From contig CM030938.1 of NCBI GenBank assembly GCA_018136815.1, positions 1,214,202 through 1,278,201 on the forward strand: a stretch of 64,000 nt of DNA, read 5' to 3'. How positions within the stretch are numbered: position 1 is the stretch's first letter; each line of letters opens with the position of its first letter. The position numbers and the translations under genes were made by a program. The notes beneath the pieces were generated by a model. The model worked only from the letters and a program-made list of their open reading frames with translations. It was not told the DNA's origin and did not search any database. This stretch comes from Isochrysis galbana (Eukaryota > Haptophyta > Isochrysidales > Isochrysidaceae). Positions 61,109 through 64,000 of this stretch are shown in pieces.

Positions 61109-62934
61109 TGGCATGTTGGGAAACAGAGGCATGGGGTGCTCTCCATGGAAGCTATTGATGGTTGTGAAGTGCCCTCCCATGTTGGGTGCACTGATGGTAG
61201 AGGTTTCCACCATGGGGAGGGCAGCTGAGCTGCCCTCCCACATGAGGTGCTCTTGGTATGGGAGGGATTCCCACTGTTGGAGGGGGTCTCAAAGACCCCC
61301 CGCATGTTACGCAGAGCCATGGTGGCAACCTGTTCGGTGCCAGTGCTCGCCACCCCGCGCGCTCGCGCGGGTGTGGTTTGGATGGGCTGGATGGGCTTTG
61401 TTTGAGAGGGCTTTCTGACGAGCCGCCTCGGGCGGCGTGGGGCGTCCCAGGTGGGGCGCAGTGGCGAGGGGCGCCTGAGGCTCGGGAGCGGTCGCGGCAC
61501 GGGCGGCTCTGCCGCCGCTACCCGCGTGATTATCCTGAATAGTGGAATTTCACTATTCGGAACCAGTGGGTAGTAGCCCTCCCCCTACAATAAAAAAATT
61601 TTCCAACTGGGAAGGTGCTGGTCCGAAGTTTTTTCTTCAGTGAAGGTGCAGGTGAAGGTGAGACTGCAGGAACTGCAGAACTGCAGGTGCAGGTGAAGAC
61701 ACGGTGAACGGGGCGCGCTGGGCGGCCAGTAGCCCGCCAAGGTGGCTGTTGATCGTGCTCGCGTGGGATTGCAAGTTGAGAGCCAAAATTGATCAAGTGG
61801 TGGGGCACACCGCCGAAGATCTGGTCGATCACCACGTGCGTGTGGCGCCGTTCGTCGCTGCAGCACTCTCGCAAGCTGCACCACTCCCGCAACAATGGGA
61901 ATGCGTGACGCTAAGCCTTCGCCTTTTGAAGGAGCCCAGCCGGAGAGCGCCTGACTCACCATTGGTTGCCAAATCTGCGACACCACTGACTTCGGGCGCT
62001 CGACTGGCGACCTCTGCGGCCTCAGTAGCATCCTCGCAGTTTGCCGCTGCAGCACTCGAGCAACCCCGGGAGTGCGCAACGCTACCCCTTCGCCGTCTGA
62101 AGGAGCCTAGGCCCGAGACATGACCATTAATGCAAGCCGGGGCGCTCAGATGACCCGCCCGCCCGCCCCCGGGCTCTGCCGGGGTCTCTGCAGGGCCTGC
62201 TGGGACATCTTCACCTGCGTCTTCACCTGCGTCGGCGTGCGGCATCGGCCAGCGGCTCAGTGCAGCCGCCGATATTCCCAGTTGTAATTATTTTTTATTC
62301 TACCCACATGGAGGTGGGTAGTGGAAATCGGATGTGGGTAGGTGAGTAGAACGATACCCAGTTATCTGGTTGCAGGCCTTACCCAGGGGTGGCGAGAGAG
62401 GGGGGCGGGGGGGGGGGGGGGGGCAACGCCGCCGGTCTACCTTTTTGTAAGAAAATACGAGAAAAAAAAACTCAGCGTCCTTAGGCGCATTCGCGCCGCG
62501 CTAGGAGAAATTTTATACCTCGATGTATTCAGTGTATCCGAATACAGCATGAATACTCCGAGAAGTGAGTATTCGTACTCATGAGTACTCCCAAAGAGCA
62601 GTATTCGTAGTACACCCGAACTCATAGTATTGTAGTGTAGTCAGTGTATTGTAGGTCAGCCCTGCCCCCCCCGCGCGGAACGCCTCTGCCTTTCTCTCGC
62701 GAGTCGCGAGAGTCGCTCGCGGCGTCGTCGCGCTCCCCTCCCCCCCATCCCCCATGGCCAGCCGCCCGGTCTTCAACCCCAACCCCACCCGGTCATCGCG
62801 ATCAGCGAGCCGGGTGGCACTTTTTTCTACATATTATGGCCTACCCCTATCCCTAGTGGAGCGTCCCTCTGGTATAGTGTGGCTGGTGTGGCTGTGGGAT
62901 GTGATGTGGGTGTGCTGCTTGCTGGCTGCTGCCA
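61109..62934. other. intergenic with local duplication, no firm gene
   Basis: An inner duplication, GCTGCAGCACTC ... CTTCGCC-TTTTGAAGGAGCC at about 61855-61937 and 62047-62108, lies in an open frame (61704-62123, +) of no recognised family. A GAATAGTG/CACTATTC hairpin lies at 61537-61558. ATATTATGGCCTACCCCTA near 62833-62851 resembles the right end of the hAT element at 50882-51988, without a left partner. Confidence 0.4.
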
Positions 62935-63015
62935 GCATCATCCATCATTGCTTCGTCCATCGCGGCGAGGGCAGCGGCAGCGAGGGTGGGAGGCGGCGCG
63001 CGCGCGCGCGCTCCA
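62935..63015 (-). pseudogene. element ORF start related to 42188-42329
   Basis: A minus-strand start M-E-R-A-R-A-R-A-P-P-P-T-L-A-A followed by A-A-L-A-A-M-D-E-A; the CG-repeat encoding the extra Ala/Arg residues is expanded. The flanking CCATGACCCTATC matches the other copy. Confidence 0.4.
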
Positions 63016-63294
63016 TGACCCTATCTGTTTACTGATAGTTCTGATAATACCCATCTACTACGGATGTAGTAGCACATATTCATATTCAAATTCTACCGGT
63101 GTAGTAGGACATATTCGATGCCCTTTGGGCCCCAGACTCCCCCAGGGAGCCCCCACAACGAAGCGTTGAAAGAGTCCCCCCTTTCTTCTTGTGATCTATT
63201 TATTTCATTCACAGCGGCTCTTCCCGTCGGTCTCGCCGACGTCGGAGCTCTCTCTCCTGCCAGCTGACCGACCGCCTCGACTGCATCACGAATC

Positions 63295-63784
63295 ATGAAT
63301 GGTGGTGTGATCATGCTTACCATCTCTCTGGCAGTGAACATCCTCGTGCTCGTGCCCGTCTGCGTCAACCTCGCCCGCAGCACTCTGCGCATGTCCAAGG
63401 TCTTCGGCCNNNNNNNNNNNNNNNNNNNNNNNNNNNNNNNNNNNNNNNNNNNNNNNNNNNNNNNNNNNNNNNNNNNNNNNNNNNNNNNNNNNNNNNNNNN
63501 NNNNNNNNNCGAGATCACCAGCACGAGACATCTTGTTTTGTGTCTACATGGCTATACTCGTTGCGTCAATCCTCTTGCTGGTCATGCTACGCACGGGCTC
63601 ACGCCTCCTCGCTACGCATGCATCCGGCGCCCTCTTGACAGTCCAAATCATCTACAAACTGTTGTCTTGCGTCGTTGTCGGTGGTGGTGTTCCGGACAAG
63701 CTTCCTTTCAACCCAGTTGTGGCCAGCAACGCCGCAATTGCAGTGCTCCATCTAGTGAGCCTCATCGTATGTTTTGTCCAGTGA
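63295..63784 (+). CDS. small multi-pass membrane protein, interrupted by an assembly gap
   Basis: The start ATGAATGGTG at 63295 opens with a hydrophobic helix 'VIMLTISLAVNILVLVPVCV' and 'LRMSKVFG' before the gap. After it, in another frame relative to the N-run, come 'PARDILFCVYMAILVASILL', a second amphipathic helix, 'VVVGGGVPDKLPFNPVVASN' and a last helix 'AVLHLVSLIVCF' to a stop at 63784. About 125 residues and four membrane helices. The motif order (conserved loop before P-A-R-x-I-L, N-P-V-V-x-S-N) recalls small algal and cyanobacterial membrane proteins of unknown function. The missing part may be only a few codons. Confidence 0.6.
63410..63509. other. assembly gap (100 N)
   Basis: Exactly 100 N; interrupts the membrane protein gene. 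Confidence 0.99.
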
Positions 63785-64000
63785 ATCATCGCATTGGGTG
63801 GGACAAAGTTCTTACTGGAAAATGCGCCGAATTCATTGTTCTGCCGGACTTCATCATCGCTCCAGGTAGCCAACCTTCGACCAATCTCTCTTCGTGTGAC
63901 TTGAAGTTTCCATTGCTCGAAGGGATGAGGTGTATTGGTCCATGGACTTATCCTCACTTCTGCGTTCGCCCTGGCTGAAACTACACCCGCGTGCGTTCAC

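Noticed and set aside
62833..62851. Second copy of the 50882-51988 hAT element
   Set aside because: Only a diverged right-end-like sequence is present; no left end and no target duplication were found.

Overview
The window is nuclear DNA from a eukaryote, most likely a unicellular alga. Coding exons are GC-rich and separated by short GT-AG introns with GTGAG/GTGCG donors, plus at least one GC-AG intron. Long homopurine/homopyrimidine and poly-C tracts sit beside gene starts, and non-LTR and hAT-type transposons are everywhere. A RAP-domain helical-repeat protein, a Cnx1-type molybdenum insertase, a cation-chloride cotransporter and a Golgi-type glycosyltransferase fit an alga (a haptophyte or similar lineage is my guess; the sequence does not prove it). 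Two 100-N runs (35441-35540, 63410-63509) are scaffold gaps.

Host-type genes from left to right are: a GH51-like arabinofuranosidase cut by the window edge (3-1319, +); an 18-exon K-Cl cotransporter (6994-13309, +), whose exons I assembled with phases that all close; a two-domain glycosyltransferase with a likely type II membrane anchor in an upstream exon (17413-20426, -); a RAP/helical-repeat organellar RNA-binding protein (23503-26679, -); an armadillo-like protein (31192-33480, +); a three-exon protein of unknown family (36725-39424, -); a fusion of an FGGY sugar kinase with ribulose-phosphate 3-epimerase (42808-45273, -); a Cnx1-like molybdopterin molybdotransferase with a degenerate G domain (48319-50499, +); an ankyrin-repeat fragment (52491-52917, +); a six-exon single-pass leucine-rich-repeat membrane protein (56762-59115, -); and a small multi-pass membrane protein split by a gap (63295-63784, +).

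The space between genes is dominated by mobile DNA. Five complete terminal-inverted-repeat elements can be delimited to the base. They are a TA-flanked MITE (5252-5757), a 2.06-kb element with 7-bp target duplications (28268-30326), and three hAT-type elements with perfect 8-bp duplications (50882-51988, 54558-55469, 59574-59997). The smallest hAT element carries a tRNA-like internal promoter. Broken transposase pieces of two hAT families and one piggyBac-like family are present, as are 5'-truncated copies of two related non-LTR retrotransposon subfamilies with a C-terminal CCHC knuckle, and a non-LTR endonuclease fragment. A family of cassettes with constant end boxes and variable interiors occurs near 35.6, 45.5-46.6 and 53.9 kb.

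The genes do not form one pathway. The most notable host features are the kinase-epimerase fusion, which would join two consecutive steps from ribulose to xylulose-5-phosphate, the LRR membrane protein, and the placement of simple-sequence tracts in first introns and 5' leaders. All assignments come from reading the translation; no database search was possible.
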